Source of the DNA: an uncultured Roseibium sp.
GTDB taxonomy: Bacteria; Pseudomonadota; Alphaproteobacteria; Rhizobiales; Stappiaceae
Assembly (NCBI RefSeq): GCF_947494555.1
Contig: NZ_CANLVF010000001.1
Span: 1,302,001 to 1,366,000 of the forward strand
DNA: 64,000 bases
Reading direction: 5' to 3'
Part shown: positions 28,919 through 38,148 of the stretch, piece after piece
Position numbering within the stretch: the stretch's first letter is position 1
Layout of the letters: every line of letters begins with the position of its first letter
Program-made: the position numbers and the translations under genes
Notes under the pieces: generated by a model
The model's input: the letters and a program-made list of their open reading frames with translations, nothing else
What the model was told of the DNA's origin: nothing
The model's database searches: none

Positions 28919-29443
28919 ATGTCTAGAGATGTACTTGTAACAGGTGTTGAGCAATTCTTTGGCGAAGACGAGCTTATTGTCAGTAAAACAGACCTCAAGG
29001 GGCGTATCACTTACTGCAACGACGTCTTTTTGAGAATTGCGGGCTACACCGAAAAGGAATGTGTCGGCCATCCGCACAGCATCATTCGTCATCCCGAAAT
29101 GCCGCGTTGTATTTTTGATCTGCTCTGGGAATTCATCCAGGGTGGGCGTGAAATTTTTGCTTACGTCAAAAACCGGTGCAAGAACGGCGACCATTATTGG
29201 GTTCAGGCGCATGTAACTCCAAGCCGGGACCGGTCCGGATCGATACTTGGCTATCATTCCAACCGGCGTGTACCTGATCGCGACATTCTGGAAAACGCTA
29301 TTTTTCCGCTCTATGACGACCTGCTCAAGGAAGAACAGCGTCATGGAAATCGAAAGGAAGGCCTGCAAGCCTCCAAGCAGCTGATCGATGATTTCCTCAG
29401 CAAAAATGGCATTGCCTATGACGAGTTCATAGCCCGCCTTTGA
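28919..29443 (+). CDS. Aer-like PAS sensor protein (soluble)
   Basis: A 174-aa protein dominated by one PAS domain (about residues 10-125), very like the FAD-binding PAS of the aerotaxis receptor Aer: LKGRITYCNDVFLRIAGYTE, SIIRHPEMPRCIFDLLWEFI and NGDHYWVQAHVTPSRD. There is no TM segment and no signalling domain. The next gene, 51 bases downstream, is a chemoreceptor signalling protein, so the pair looks like Aer split into sensor and output. The ATG at 28919 follows GGGGG at good spacing. Confidence 0.85.
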   Translation: MSRDVLVTGVEQFFGEDELIVSKTDLKGRITYCNDVFLRIAGYTEKECVGHPHSIIRHPEMPRCIFDLLWEFIQGGREIFAYVKNRCKNGDHYWVQAHVTPSRDRSGSILGYHSNRRVPDRDILENAIFPLYDDLLKEEQRHGNRKEGLQASKQLIDDFLSKNGIAYDEFIARL

Positions 29444-29494
29444 TCCACACCGGTCCGTATCCCTTTCAATTATTCCATACCCGTTGAGGACATC

Positions 29495-30643
29495 ATGCTT
29501 GGAAACAACAAATCGGCTGTCACGAAAGCCCTTGAGATTGTCGAACGTTTTGCAGAAGGTGATTTTGAAGCCCGTGTGCTGAATATCACCGAAACCGGAG
29601 ACGCCGGACGGCTCCTTCATGCGATCAACCGGATGATCGACCGTACCGACGCCTATGTGCGCGAAACAAAGGCTTCACTCGATTACGTGTCTCAAAACAA
29701 GTATTTCCGGCGCATTTCCGTCCGCGGGATGACGGGCTCCTTCGGTGAGGCGAGCGAATCTATCAATCATGCGATGGAAGCGATGGAAGGCCGTGTGACC
29801 TCGTTCCGGGCCGTGGTTGGTGATTTCGAAGCACAGATGACAAGTGTCGTTGAATCCGTCAGCGCAGCCGCCGAACAGATGCAGGTCAATGCCAAGTCGA
29901 TGAACCAGACGTCAACGTCCATGAGCGATCAGGCATCAGTGGTGGCCGGCCATGCCGAGGAAGCGTCTTCCAACGTCGGTTCGGTAGCCGCGGCAACGGA
30001 AGAGATGACCCAGTCCGTGAACGAGATCAATCAACAGGTCAGCCAGTCCGCCAGGATCGCCAGTGAAGCAGTGGATGAAGTCGAGCAGGCGAACAGGGGG
30101 ATTACCGGGTTGTCCGACGCCTCGGAAAAAATCGGCCAGGTTGTCTCGCTGATCACTGACATTGCCAATCAGACCAACCTGCTGGCGCTGAATGCGACGA
30201 TCGAAGCGGCTCGTGCCGGCGAGATGGGCAAGGGCTTTGCCGTCGTTGCAGCAGAAGTCAAGGAACTTGCCAGCCAGACAGCAAAGGCGACCGAAGAGAT
30301 CGGTCTGCAGATCAAGGAAATCCAGTCCTCGAGCGGCCAGGCGGTCGACTTTATCCGTTCGATTGGCGGAACAATTTCCAAGGTGAACGAAATTGCGGCG
30401 GCGATTTCGGCAGCTGTCGAGGAGCAGGGAGCTGCCACATCAGAGATCGCCCGAAACATCAATCAAGCGTCCAGCGGGGCGATGGAAGTCAGTTCAAACA
30501 TTGGTTCCATCAGTGCAATGGCAAACGAGACGCTTGACGGGACGGCTCAGGTGCTGGGTGCCGCAGACGAGTTGCAACAAAAAGGAAACGTTCTGCGCAA
30601 CGAGGTGGGCGCATTCCTGGAGCAGGTGCGTCAGGTCGTGTGA
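29495..30643 (+). CDS. Soluble methyl-accepting chemotaxis protein
   Basis: A 382-aa chemoreceptor without TM segments. Residues about 15-75 look like a HAMP-type region (FAEGDFEARVLNITETGDAG). The rest is the long coiled-coil signalling domain with the conserved hairpin tip LITDIANQTNLLALNATIEA and ARAGEMGKGFAVVAAEVKEL, which contacts CheA and CheW. There is no C-terminal CheR/CheB docking pentapeptide. Its likely input is the PAS protein encoded just upstream, giving an energy- or redox-taxis receptor. Confidence 0.93.
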   Translation: MLGNNKSAVTKALEIVERFAEGDFEARVLNITETGDAGRLLHAINRMIDRTDAYVRETKASLDYVSQNKYFRRISVRGMTGSFGEASESINHAMEAMEGRVTSFRAVVGDFEAQMTSVVESVSAAAEQMQVNAKSMNQTSTSMSDQASVVAGHAEEASSNVGSVAAATEEMTQSVNEINQQVSQSARIASEAVDEVEQANRGITGLSDASEKIGQVVSLITDIANQTNLLALNATIEAARAGEMGKGFAVVAAEVKELASQTAKATEEIGLQIKEIQSSSGQAVDFIRSIGGTISKVNEIAAAISAAVEEQGAATSEIARNINQASSGAMEVSSNIGSISAMANETLDGTAQVLGAADELQQKGNVLRNEVGAFLEQVRQVV

Positions 30644-30762
30644 CAACCCGGGGCTCGGCCAAGTCTGCGCTGAAGGCACAGGTATGCGGCGCAATGCCGC
30701 CATCCAATCTCGCCGGATTTACGTAGGCGGTTCATGGGGAACGCAGGACGGTCTTTGTGAAT

Positions 30763-31050
30763 ATGCCAGACCCCAAACCAATCGTAATGCTGGGGCTTGG
30801 CCCGCCGCGGGCTGAGCCACGTTACTGCCGGGTGAAGACCGCTAACCTAGCCGAATGCCAACGAAACCTTCGGCATCTTGGCCCGTTTGCGTTTTCGATC
30901 TTGACCACCCGGCAAATGCTCATGCCGGTGAACGACTGCGCACGCGAAGCGCGGAACAAGCCATGTTTCAAGGCACTTCGTAGCCTTTCAATGACCGTAA
31001 CCTTTGCATTCATTGCCGCTGCCGCTTATGTCCTGACGAGGTTCAAATGA
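30763..31050 (+). CDS. Hypothetical small protein with C-terminal TM segment
   Basis: A 95-aa ORF from the ATG at 30763 (a GTG at 30757 is an alternative). The first 75 residues are basic and without recognisable domain; residues about 76-92 (SMTVTFAFIAAAAYVLT) could be a C-terminal membrane anchor. Support comes mainly from the ATGA overlap with the DUF427 gene, typical of coupled genes. The ribosome-binding site is weak. It may be spurious. Confidence 0.4.
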   Translation: MPDPKPIVMLGLGPPRAEPRYCRVKTANLAECQRNLRHLGPFAFSILTTRQMLMPVNDCAREARNKPCFKALRSLSMTVTFAFIAAAAYVLTRFK

Positions 31051-31532
31051 CGTTCGAGTTTCCCGAGCTTGAAATCGAAAACGTCCAGGACTATCCCCGG
31101 CCTCCGATCGTGGAAGCTGTTCCGCAAAGGATAAGAATAGAGCTTTCGCAGCTCACGATCGTTGACACAGTCAATGCGGTGCGCGTTCTCGAAACACATC
31201 ACCCGCCGACCTACTACATTCCGCTTGCAGACGTTGAATGTGACATTATTCCCGTGCCCGGGACCAGTTTTTGCGAATGGAAAGGGGTGGCGCGGTATTT
31301 CGACCTGAGGGCCGGATCAGTCTCTGCGTCACGCGCTGCCTGGTGTTACGAAAAACCGGTGTCTTCTTTCTCCAGTATCAGAGACTGTTTCGCATTTTAC
31401 GCGACCAAAATGGATTCGTGTTTTGTTGGCGAAACACGCGTTGATCCCCAAGCCGGCACGTTTTACGGCGGCTGGATTACCCCAAACCTTCGCGGGATGC
31501 CAAAAGGCGCTCCGGGTACGGAATTCTGGTGA
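31047..31532 (+). CDS. DUF427 domain protein
   Basis: A 161-aa protein matching DUF427: RIRIELSQLTIVDTVNAVRV near the N-terminus, PPTYYIPLADVECDIIPVPG, TSFCEWKGVARYFDL, and the C-terminal FYGGWITPNLRGMPKGAPG. The function of the family is not established. The gene two positions downstream (32467) carries the same domain fused to an adenylate cyclase, which hints at a signalling link. Confidence 0.88.
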   Translation: MTFEFPELEIENVQDYPRPPIVEAVPQRIRIELSQLTIVDTVNAVRVLETHHPPTYYIPLADVECDIIPVPGTSFCEWKGVARYFDLRAGSVSASRAAWCYEKPVSSFSSIRDCFAFYATKMDSCFVGETRVDPQAGTFYGGWITPNLRGMPKGAPGTEFW

Positions 31533-31740
31533 TCTCGGCGGTCACACAAGAGAGCCAGGAGCGCTTGAGCCCCGCCATTTGAAAGACGTTTTCTGAGACA
31601 AGGATATCGGTGTTTGGACAGAATCGTTGGATCAGACGCCGTCAAAGCAAAAATAACCTGCATGGTCTGTTCCGCAACAAGGCACTGGACCTGTCGCGAA
31701 AATAGCGCGACGGTATCGCAAATTGTTCGGGAGGAACTGC

Positions 31741-32382
31741 ATGCGGGACCTGCGTATCTGCTTCGTCGGTGACAGTTATATTAACGGGACCGGCGACGAG
31801 CGCTGCCTTGGCTGGATCGGGCGTTTATGCGAGAGGCGTTTCGCTTGGGACTATCGGTTGTCGTTTTATGACCTTGGAATACGCGGAGAAACCACACCGG
31901 AAATCAGGACGCGTTGGAAACAGGAAAGCGATGCCCGTTTCCTGGAAGGAGCCGATAACCGGGTCGTTCTCCAGTTCGGTATGAACGACATTGCCGAAGT
32001 TACCGGCAAGGGGCGGCAGGTGGAGGAAGATGTTTCCGTTTCCGAGGCCGAAGCGCTTGTGAGTGAAGTCTCTGCGTTATATCCGACCTTGTGGGTCGGG
32101 TTGCCTCCGGCAAATGAAGTCTGTTCACCCATGCAGCCGAGTGAGGGACTGGAGGTTTCGTTTACGCAAAAAAGGGCCCAGGAACTCAACGAGCGCTTCA
32201 AGGCCGTTGCAGAGCAACTTTCGGTGCCCTATTTCGATCTGCAAACACCGCTGCTTGCCAATCGCGATTACATGAGCAGCCTCTCCCGGGGTGACAAGAT
32301 GCATTGTGATGGCACCGGATATGCCATGATCGCCAATCTGGTCGACAACTGGGACGCGTGGGACGCCTGGTTTTCAGACTAG
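31741..32382 (+). CDS. SGNH/GDSL-family hydrolase
   Basis: A 213-aa esterase-like protein. Block I has the nucleophile in CFVGDSYINGTGDERCLGW, block III reads VLQFGMNDIAE, and block V has DKMHCDGTGYAMIA with the catalytic Asp and His (normally DGVHP). No signal peptide is visible, so it is cytoplasmic. The ATG at 31741 follows GGGAGGAA. It lies between the DUF427 gene and the DUF427-cyclase gene. The substrate is unknown. Confidence 0.85.
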   Translation: MRDLRICFVGDSYINGTGDERCLGWIGRLCERRFAWDYRLSFYDLGIRGETTPEIRTRWKQESDARFLEGADNRVVLQFGMNDIAEVTGKGRQVEEDVSVSEAEALVSEVSALYPTLWVGLPPANEVCSPMQPSEGLEVSFTQKRAQELNERFKAVAEQLSVPYFDLQTPLLANRDYMSSLSRGDKMHCDGTGYAMIANLVDNWDAWDAWFSD

Positions 32383-32466
32383 CAATGGCTGGAATCGGCG
32401 GTAAATTCGGATTTCACAAAAGCCTCAAGTCTGGACAGAGTCTTTGCTCTCACCTATCTCTTCGCC

Positions 32467-34044
32467 ATGACCATTCGTGTGCAACAGACATCAAATGACT
32501 ACGGAATACTTGTAGAGCCGTTGTCAGGAGAGGTGACTGCCTGGCGGAACGGGAAATTGCTCGCGCGTTCGACCAGGGCACGGGTGATGTATGAAACCCG
32601 CTTGCCACCGGTCGTCTATTTTCCTTCCGAAGATATTCTTGCCAACCTGCTTCCCGCGCCGGATCACAAGACCTTTTGTCCCTTCAAGGGCACGGCTTCC
32701 TACAGGCATGTTCAAGCGGACGGGGAGGTGATCGACTATGGCGCGTGGCACTATCCCAACGCGCTGCCGGAGGGCCAGGCCGTCGACGGATGCTATGCGT
32801 TCATGCCGAGCGTTGCGACCCGGATCGAGCACCAGGGTGCCGAAATCGCGGAAATGCCGACCGGCAATATCTCCGGTCCGGTCGTTGACTGGCTGCTGCG
32901 GGAAGCCTGGCTGGCGAAGACGCCGCAGGATTTGCTTGCAGCAATGGGAAAAAAACTCGTTGAAGACGGCGTCGCGGTCAGCCGGATGAGCATCCTCATC
33001 TGGTCGCTTCATCCGATGATTGCGGGCCATAACTGCATCTGGGTCCGTGACAGTGACGAGGTGACGAGCCGCTATCCTTCCTATGAAATACTGGACAGTC
33101 CGGTTTTCAAGGAGAGCCCCTTTCAGCATGTTGCCGAGGGGCTCGGCGGCGTACGCCAGAAACTCGATACCAATCCGAACGAATTCAACTTTCCGATCAT
33201 GGAGGACCTGAAGGAGCAGGGGGTTACCGACTATGTGGCGATGCCGCTGCCGTTTTCCGATGGACGGATCAACGTTCTGACTCTGGCGTCGGATCATCCA
33301 ACCGGCTTCACGACGGCCAATCTCGGTTTGATTTTCGAATGTTCTGCTCTTATCAGCAGATTGTTCGAAGTTTTCGCGCTGACATCCAACGCGACGTCGC
33401 TTCTTGAGACCTATCTCGGAAAACGTACCGGCGCGCGGGTGCTGGGGGGAGAAATCCGGCGCGGCGACGGAGACATTATCGACGCGGCGATCCTGTTCTG
33501 CGACCTGCGCCACTCCACGCGTCTTGAAGCCGAACTCGGACGCGATGACTATGTTGCCGTCTTGAACAGGTTTTTCGAAACTGCAACAGATATCGTCAAC
33601 GCGCATGAAGGCGAGGTGCTGAAGTTTATCGGCGATGCCGTTCTTGCGATTTTTCCGGCAGGATCGGGGCATGATCATGCCTGCCGGCAGGCGGTTGAGA
33701 GCGCGAAAGAAATCGTACGAACGCTGGCAATACCCGACGAAAACCTGAATGATCTGACGCTCTCCTGCGCCATAGGTATCGCCTATGGCGATGTGACCTA
33801 TGGCAACGTTGGATCAAAAGAGCGGCTTGATTTCACCGTGATCGGCAGCGCGGCGAACATCGCCGCCCGGCTCGGGGAGTATGGCAAAGCCCATGGAAAA
33901 GAAATTGTCGCCTCGGGCGATGTCGCAGATCAAGAAAGGTATGCCGTGGAAGGCCTGGGCAGCCTGACCCTGCACAACGTGTCGGAATCTGTCGAGGCAT
34001 TCGCGATTACCGCCAGAAACACCGATAGCGCCGAAACGGTTTGA
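32467..34044 (+). CDS. DUF427 / sensor / class III adenylate cyclase fusion
   Basis: A 525-aa protein of three parts. Residues about 1-125 are a DUF427 domain (VVYFPSEDILANLLPAPDHK, TFCPFKGTASYRHV). Residues about 140-330 match the sensor region of the cyclase at 8281 (LIWSLHPMIAGHN, LKEQGVTDYVAMPLPF, RRGD before the catalytic domain). Residues about 335-515 are the cyclase with a complete site: D346, K386, D390, D455, N464 and R468, predicting cAMP synthesis. No TM segment. DUF427 fused to a cyclase is an unusual architecture and suggests that DUF427 senses a ligand. Confidence 0.9.
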   Translation: MTIRVQQTSNDYGILVEPLSGEVTAWRNGKLLARSTRARVMYETRLPPVVYFPSEDILANLLPAPDHKTFCPFKGTASYRHVQADGEVIDYGAWHYPNALPEGQAVDGCYAFMPSVATRIEHQGAEIAEMPTGNISGPVVDWLLREAWLAKTPQDLLAAMGKKLVEDGVAVSRMSILIWSLHPMIAGHNCIWVRDSDEVTSRYPSYEILDSPVFKESPFQHVAEGLGGVRQKLDTNPNEFNFPIMEDLKEQGVTDYVAMPLPFSDGRINVLTLASDHPTGFTTANLGLIFECSALISRLFEVFALTSNATSLLETYLGKRTGARVLGGEIRRGDGDIIDAAILFCDLRHSTRLEAELGRDDYVAVLNRFFETATDIVNAHEGEVLKFIGDAVLAIFPAGSGHDHACRQAVESAKEIVRTLAIPDENLNDLTLSCAIGIAYGDVTYGNVGSKERLDFTVIGSAANIAARLGEYGKAHGKEIVASGDVADQERYAVEGLGSLTLHNVSESVEAFAITARNTDSAETV

Positions 34045-34050
34045 ACGCGT

Positions 34051-34332
34051 TCAGCGCACCGTGTTTTCACCCAGGAAGCCGCCCATAGGCTGATTGCGCA
34101 CAAGGATGACGAGGCCGGATTTGCTTGGCTCGGATCCGTTTTCCGCGACGCCGCCGTAATTGGCGCAAAGATCTTCGGCACTTTTGCTTTGCGCTGGTGT
34201 GAACATCGTAATGGCCTGACAGTCGACCCGCCGCAATTCGCTATCAGATGATGGACTTCCCGATACGGCGAATCCAAGGCCCGCCAAAGCCAGTGCAAAA
34301 GTGGAGGTGGTTGCAACAGCAAACTTGTTCAT
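34051..34332 (-). CDS. Small exported hypothetical protein
   Basis: A 93-aa protein with a signal peptide (MNKFAVATTSTFALALAGLG, cleavage near residue 25). The mature part has two cysteines (RRVDCQAITMF and SAEDLCANYGG), which may form a disulphide. No family is recognised. The frame is open to 34440, but the ATG at 34332 best fits a signal peptide. It is convergent with the cyclase gene, only 6 bases apart. No gene is seen in 34333-34655. Confidence 0.6.
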   Translation of the reverse strand: MNKFAVATTSTFALALAGLGFAVSGSPSSDSELRRVDCQAITMFTPAQSKSAEDLCANYGGVAENGSEPSKSGLVILVRNQPMGGFLGENTVR

Positions 34333-34655
34333 TGTCCCCGGTCCCATTTCCCGGCCCGTCATTGTGTTGGGCCCCGTGATATGGTCGGAGAATGGCGGAA
34401 CGCACCTGTACTTACTCTGACATCCGCATTCACCTAGCATTCATATTAGGTGATTCGTCTGGTTTTTCCGAGCGCTTGCCCAAATTCGGCCTGATTTGAT
34501 TCGAGTTAACGTTGGATAAAGCGCAATCCAGGGTGGTTTCATGCCATCGGAAGGTTTCTTTCAATGTCAGCCACGCAATCGGCGCGCCTCAGTACTTTTC
34601 TCGAAGGCGTCGGGCGGACGTGCGGTCAATCGTCAGGGCCAGCGCAGGTGACAAC

Positions 34656-34683
34656 ACGAAAAAGGGCGGAAGATCCGCCCTTT
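34656..34683 (-). terminator. Rho-independent terminator of grxD
   Basis: AAAGGGCGGA (34661-34670) and TCCGCCCTTT (34674-34683) form a 10-bp stem with a 3-base loop. On the minus strand the stem is followed by further T residues (complement of 34659-34663). It lies 30 bases after the grxD stop. Confidence 0.85.
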
Positions 34684-34712
34684 GCATTGATCGCTTCACA
34701 ATCTGAATCAGC

Positions 34713-35048
34713 TTATGCAGGCTGCTGCGCTGTCTCGATACCTTTGTCGGTGAGAAGGCCCTGAAGTTCCTGGTTCTGGAACATCTCGCGGATGATGTCG
34801 CAGCCGCCGACAAACTCGCCTTTTACATAGAGTTGCGGGATTGTCGGCCAGTTGGTGAATTCCTTGATTCCATGGCGCAATTCATCGTCTTCCAGGACAT
34901 TGATGCCCTTGTAAGGCGCGCCGACATAGTCGAGGATCTGTATGACCTGGCCCGAAAAACCGCATTGCGGAAAGTTCGGCGTGCCCTTCATGAACAAAAC
35001 CACATCGTTGCTGTCGACTTCGTTCTTGATCCAGTCCTGGATGCTCAT
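34713..35048 (-). CDS. grxD: Monothiol glutaredoxin, Grx4/GrxD type
   Basis: Carries and transfers [2Fe-2S] clusters together with BolA proteins in the cytoplasm. The 111-aa protein has the monothiol active site CGFS at C29 (KGTPNFPQCGFSGQ), then WPTIPQLYVKGEFVGGCDII with the glutathione-binding TIP and GGCD motifs. The start ATG overlaps the stop of a 45-aa ORF lying between bolA and grxD. It is followed by a terminator. Confidence 0.97.
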   Translation of the reverse strand: MSIQDWIKNEVDSNDVVLFMKGTPNFPQCGFSGQVIQILDYVGAPYKGINVLEDDELRHGIKEFTNWPTIPQLYVKGEFVGGCDIIREMFQNQELQGLLTDKGIETAQQPA

Positions 35049-35182
35049 GGATGTGTGTCCTTGTGTTTCACGGGTGCGCTTAGTCTGCGGCCCGTGCGAT
35101 AAATCAGTAGTGCAAACGCTCTCCAGATACGCAGTTCCATGATCAGCATGATCGTCAAAACAGTAAGGAGGAGCAAAACCAT
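35045..35182 (-). CDS. Unannotated-looking 45-aa single-TM protein between bolA and grxD
   Basis: The ATG at 35180-35182, preceded by AGGA at six to seven bases, opens a 45-codon ORF whose TGA overlaps the grxD ATG as ATGA. The product starts MVLLLLTVLTIMLIMELRIW, a single membrane-spanning segment, followed by a basic cytoplasmic tail (RTGRRLSAPVKHKD). The ribosome-binding site and overlap are good evidence that it is translated. Function unknown; it is too short for most gene finders. Confidence 0.55.
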   Translation of the reverse strand: MVLLLLTVLTIMLIMELRIWRAFALLIYRTGRRLSAPVKHKDTHP

Positions 35183-35278
35183 CGAATTTCCTATTGCTTC
35201 GTCAGCATATGTGTTTCAGCACGGTGGAAGTTCAAGGGGCCGGACAAAGTGTGGAGCGATTTGTTTCGTCCGTCACTC

Positions 35279-35512
35279 TCAATCCGGCGCCTTAGTCTGA
35301 AGTGCAAGAGCGTGCAACGCACCGCCCATATTTCCCTTCAGTGCTTCATAGACCATCTGGTGCTGCTGTACGCGGCTTTTGCCCCGGAAGGATTCCGAGA
35401 CCACGTTCGCCGCGTAGTGATCGCCGTCGCCAGCCAAATCCCGGATCTCAACCTGAGCATCGGGCAGCGCCTCTTTGATCAGGGTCTCGATCTCGTTTGC
35501 GTTCATCGGCAT
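35279..35512 (-). CDS. bolA: BolA-family protein
   Basis: Partner of monothiol glutaredoxins in [2Fe-2S] cluster handling. The 77-aa protein has IETLIKEALPDAQVEIRDLA, GDGDHYAANVVSESFRGKSR with the conserved histidine, and VQQHQMVYEALKGNMGGALH. The ATG at 35512 has GAGGA about ten bases upstream; an in-frame ATG at 35506 is possible. It sits 42 bases after purL, as commonly seen in this order, followed by grxD. Confidence 0.95.
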   Translation of the reverse strand: MPMNANEIETLIKEALPDAQVEIRDLAGDGDHYAANVVSESFRGKSRVQQHQMVYEALKGNMGGALHALALQTKAPD

Positions 35513-35554
35513 CGTACGTCAGTCCTCATATTAAGTTCCTGAAAGGCATGCAGG

Positions 35555-37753
35555 TTAGCTGCCCGCCATGTAGTTCGGGAACCAATCTTCGTGCGCTTTT
35601 TGCAAGTTTGCAACGGATATGGTGAGTATGCCCTCAACAGTCAAATCCGTACCGCCGGTTTTGCCGATTTGTTGAACCTCGATCCCGGCGTCCAGTACGT
35701 CTTCCAGGACAGCGTCAAGCTTGTCCTCGGCAACGGTCAGGACATACCGGCCCTGGTCTTCGCCGAAAAGTGCCGCATGCGCGGGGCCGTCAACTTCGAC
35801 CGTCGCGCCGATCCCGCTTGCAATGGCCATTTCGGCAAGGGCGACACCGAGGCCACCGGACGAAATGTCGTGAACACCGCTGAGCCGTGCCGCCCCTATC
35901 AACTGGCGCACGATGGTGCCTCGGCGCTTTTCTACTGCAAGATCGACGGGGGGAGGTGCACCTTCCTCACGGCCGAGTACATCCGCAAGATATTGCGTGG
36001 CTCCGAGATGCTTGCCCTGCCCGCCTATCAAAAGGATGGTGTCTCCTTCGCGAGCAAACGCAGCGCCTGCGCGAACCGTGACATCCGGCAGAAGACCGAC
36101 ACCGCCAATGGCGGGGGTTGGCAGGATCGCTTCACCGTGGGTCTCGTTGTAAAGCGACACATTGCCGGAAACGATCGGGAAATCGAGCGCGCTGCAGGCT
36201 TCGCCAATTCCTTTGATGCATCCGACAAACTGCCCCATGATTTCAGGCTTCTCCGGGTTGCCGAAGTTGAGATTGTCGGTTGCTGCGAGCGGTTCGGAGC
36301 CTACAGCGGTCAGATTGCGCCAGACCTCAGCCACGGCCTGTTTGCCGCCTTCATAAGGATCGGCTTCACAATACCGGGGCGTGACATCGACAGAAAACGA
36401 CAGCCCCTTGCGTGTTCCCGCGACGCGGATAACGCCGGCGTCTCCGCCAGGCGTTGCGGCACTGTTGCCCTGGATCAGCGTGTCATACTGCTCATAAACC
36501 CACCGGCGGGACGACCCGTTGGCGCTGCCGACCAGTTTCCTAAGCGCCTCTGCGTAGTCGGCCGGCTCTTCTACATCGGAGGCGGCGAGAACGGCGCGCT
36601 TTGCTGGTTCATTCCAGGGGCGATCATATTCAGGCGCTTCGTCTCCGAGCTCCTTGATTGGAAGATCCGCGACCACATCGCCCTGATGTCTGACGACGAA
36701 ACGGAGCGTGTCGGTGGTGACGCCGACGATCGCAAAGTCGAGGCCCCATTTGCGGAAGATCGCTTCGGCTTCCTGCTCCATTTCCGGGCGCAGGACCATC
36801 AGCATGCGCTCCTGGCTTTCGGACAGCATCATCTCGTAGGCGCTCATACGCTCTTCGCGCACCGGCACCTTGTCGAGATCGAGGTCGATACCAAGGTCGC
36901 CTTTTGCACCCATTTCAACAGCGGAACAGGTGAGGCCGGCCGCACCCATGTCCTGGATCGCTATGACCGCGCCGGTTTCCATCAGTTCCAGGCAGGCTTC
37001 CAGGAGACACTTTTCGGTGAAGGGGTCGCCGACCTGCACCGTCGGACGTTTCTCCTCGATCGTGTCGTCAAACTCGGCTGAGGCCATGGTTGCTCCGCCG
37101 ACGCCGTCCCGGCCGGTCTTGGCACCAAGATAGACCACCGGCAGGCCGATGCCTTTCGCCTCGGACAGGAAAATTGCGTCCGAGTTTGCAAGACCCGCCG
37201 CAAACGCATTTACAAGACAGTTGCCGTTGTAGCGTGCGTGGAACTCGACTTCGCCGCCGACCGTCGGGACCCCGAAGGAGTTACCGTACCCACCAACCCC
37301 GGACACGACGCCCGAGACCAGGTGACGCGTGCGTGGATGCGCGGGGTCACCGAATCGCAGCGCGTTCATGGCGGCGACAGGGCGCGCACCCATGGTGAAT
37401 ACGTCGCGCAGGATGCCTCCGACACCCGTCGCCGCACCCTGGTAAGGTTCGATGTAAGAGGGGTGGTTGTGACTTTCCATCTTGAAGACAACCGCCTGGC
37501 CGTCGCCGATATCGACGACACCTGCATTTTCACCCGGGCCCTGCAGCACGCGCGGGCCCTCTGTCGGCAAGGTTTTCAGCCATTTTTTTGAAGATTTGTA
37601 CGAGCAGTGCTCGTTCCACATCGCTGAAAAGATGCCGAGTTCTGTGAAGGTCGGCTCACGGCCGATCAGGTCCAGGATGCGTTCGTATTCGTCCGGCTTA
37701 AGACCGTGGGACGCAATAAGGTCGGGCGTGATCTTGATGTCGTTCGGGATCAT
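35555..37753 (-). CDS. purL: Phosphoribosylformylglycinamidine synthase, large subunit PurL
   Basis: Converts FGAR to FGAM in purine synthesis, acting with PurQ and PurS. The 732-aa product is the small-PurL type (about 740 aa) and starts [20 protein letters not shown]. It has the ATP and metal segments [20 protein letters not shown] and [20 protein letters not shown], and in the second half [20 protein letters not shown]. The frame stays open to 37993, but the upstream part is not PurL-like. It is separated from purQ by about 4.5 kb of other genes. Confidence 0.96.
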   Translation of the reverse strand: MIPNDIKITPDLIASHGLKPDEYERILDLIGREPTFTELGIFSAMWNEHCSYKSSKKWLKTLPTEGPRVLQGPGENAGVVDIGDGQAVVFKMESHNHPSYIEPYQGAATGVGGILRDVFTMGARPVAAMNALRFGDPAHPRTRHLVSGVVSGVGGYGNSFGVPTVGGEVEFHARYNGNCLVNAFAAGLANSDAIFLSEAKGIGLPVVYLGAKTGRDGVGGATMASAEFDDTIEEKRPTVQVGDPFTEKCLLEACLELMETGAVIAIQDMGAAGLTCSAVEMGAKGDLGIDLDLDKVPVREERMSAYEMMLSESQERMLMVLRPEMEQEAEAIFRKWGLDFAIVGVTTDTLRFVVRHQGDVVADLPIKELGDEAPEYDRPWNEPAKRAVLAASDVEEPADYAEALRKLVGSANGSSRRWVYEQYDTLIQGNSAATPGGDAGVIRVAGTRKGLSFSVDVTPRYCEADPYEGGKQAVAEVWRNLTAVGSEPLAATDNLNFGNPEKPEIMGQFVGCIKGIGEACSALDFPIVSGNVSLYNETHGEAILPTPAIGGVGLLPDVTVRAGAAFAREGDTILLIGGQGKHLGATQYLADVLGREEGAPPPVDLAVEKRRGTIVRQLIGAARLSGVHDISSGGLGVALAEMAIASGIGATVEVDGPAHAALFGEDQGRYVLTVAEDKLDAVLEDVLDAGIEVQQIGKTGGTDLTVEGILTISVANLQKAHEDWFPNYMAGS

Positions 37754-37941
37754 GTCGTTCCAGTGTTTTGTGGCCGCCGTCTGTGGCTCGGGTAGCCGCG
37801 GTCGCGCAATGATGCCGCCGTGTAGCAGATTGCGTCCGGAAAAGGGAGGGGAACGAACAAACTTTGTTTCCGGCCGGGTCAAGGCGGGTTCTGTCGGCGA
37901 CAAAACCCGTTTTGAACGGCCGCGACCCGAAGGCGCGCGCT

Positions 37942-38148
37942 TCAGATCCGCTTGGTTACCCGTGACTGCAGTTTCAGTGTTACCTGCTGCCAATCACGCA
38001 TCTGACCTTCGAGGCGTCTGATTTCCTTGTCCTTGAAAGAACTTTCCTGTCGAAGTTCCTGGACCGTGTGTTCAAGTTTCATGATCCGGAGCAGTAACCG
38101 TTCGGCCGTCAGCTCCTTTGTCGTATCAGTATGATTTTCTGCTTGCAT
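37942..38148 (-). CDS. SlyX-like short coiled-coil protein
   Basis: A 68-aa protein with one coiled coil: [20 protein letters not shown] then [20 protein letters not shown]. This is the size and pattern of SlyX-type proteins, but the sequence is too short for a firm call. The ATG at 38148 is chosen; the ribosome-binding site is weak and an ATG at 38232 remains possible. It lies 188 bases upstream of purL, on the same strand. No gene is seen in 38149-38526. Confidence 0.5.
   Translation of the reverse strand: MQAENHTDTTKELTAERLLLRIMKLEHTVQELRQESSFKDKEIRRLEGQMRDWQQVTLKLQSRVTKRI

Noticed and set aside
35591..37081. 496-codon plus-strand frame opposite purL
   Set aside because: It is a shadow of purL; it has no recognisable motif or ribosome-binding site.
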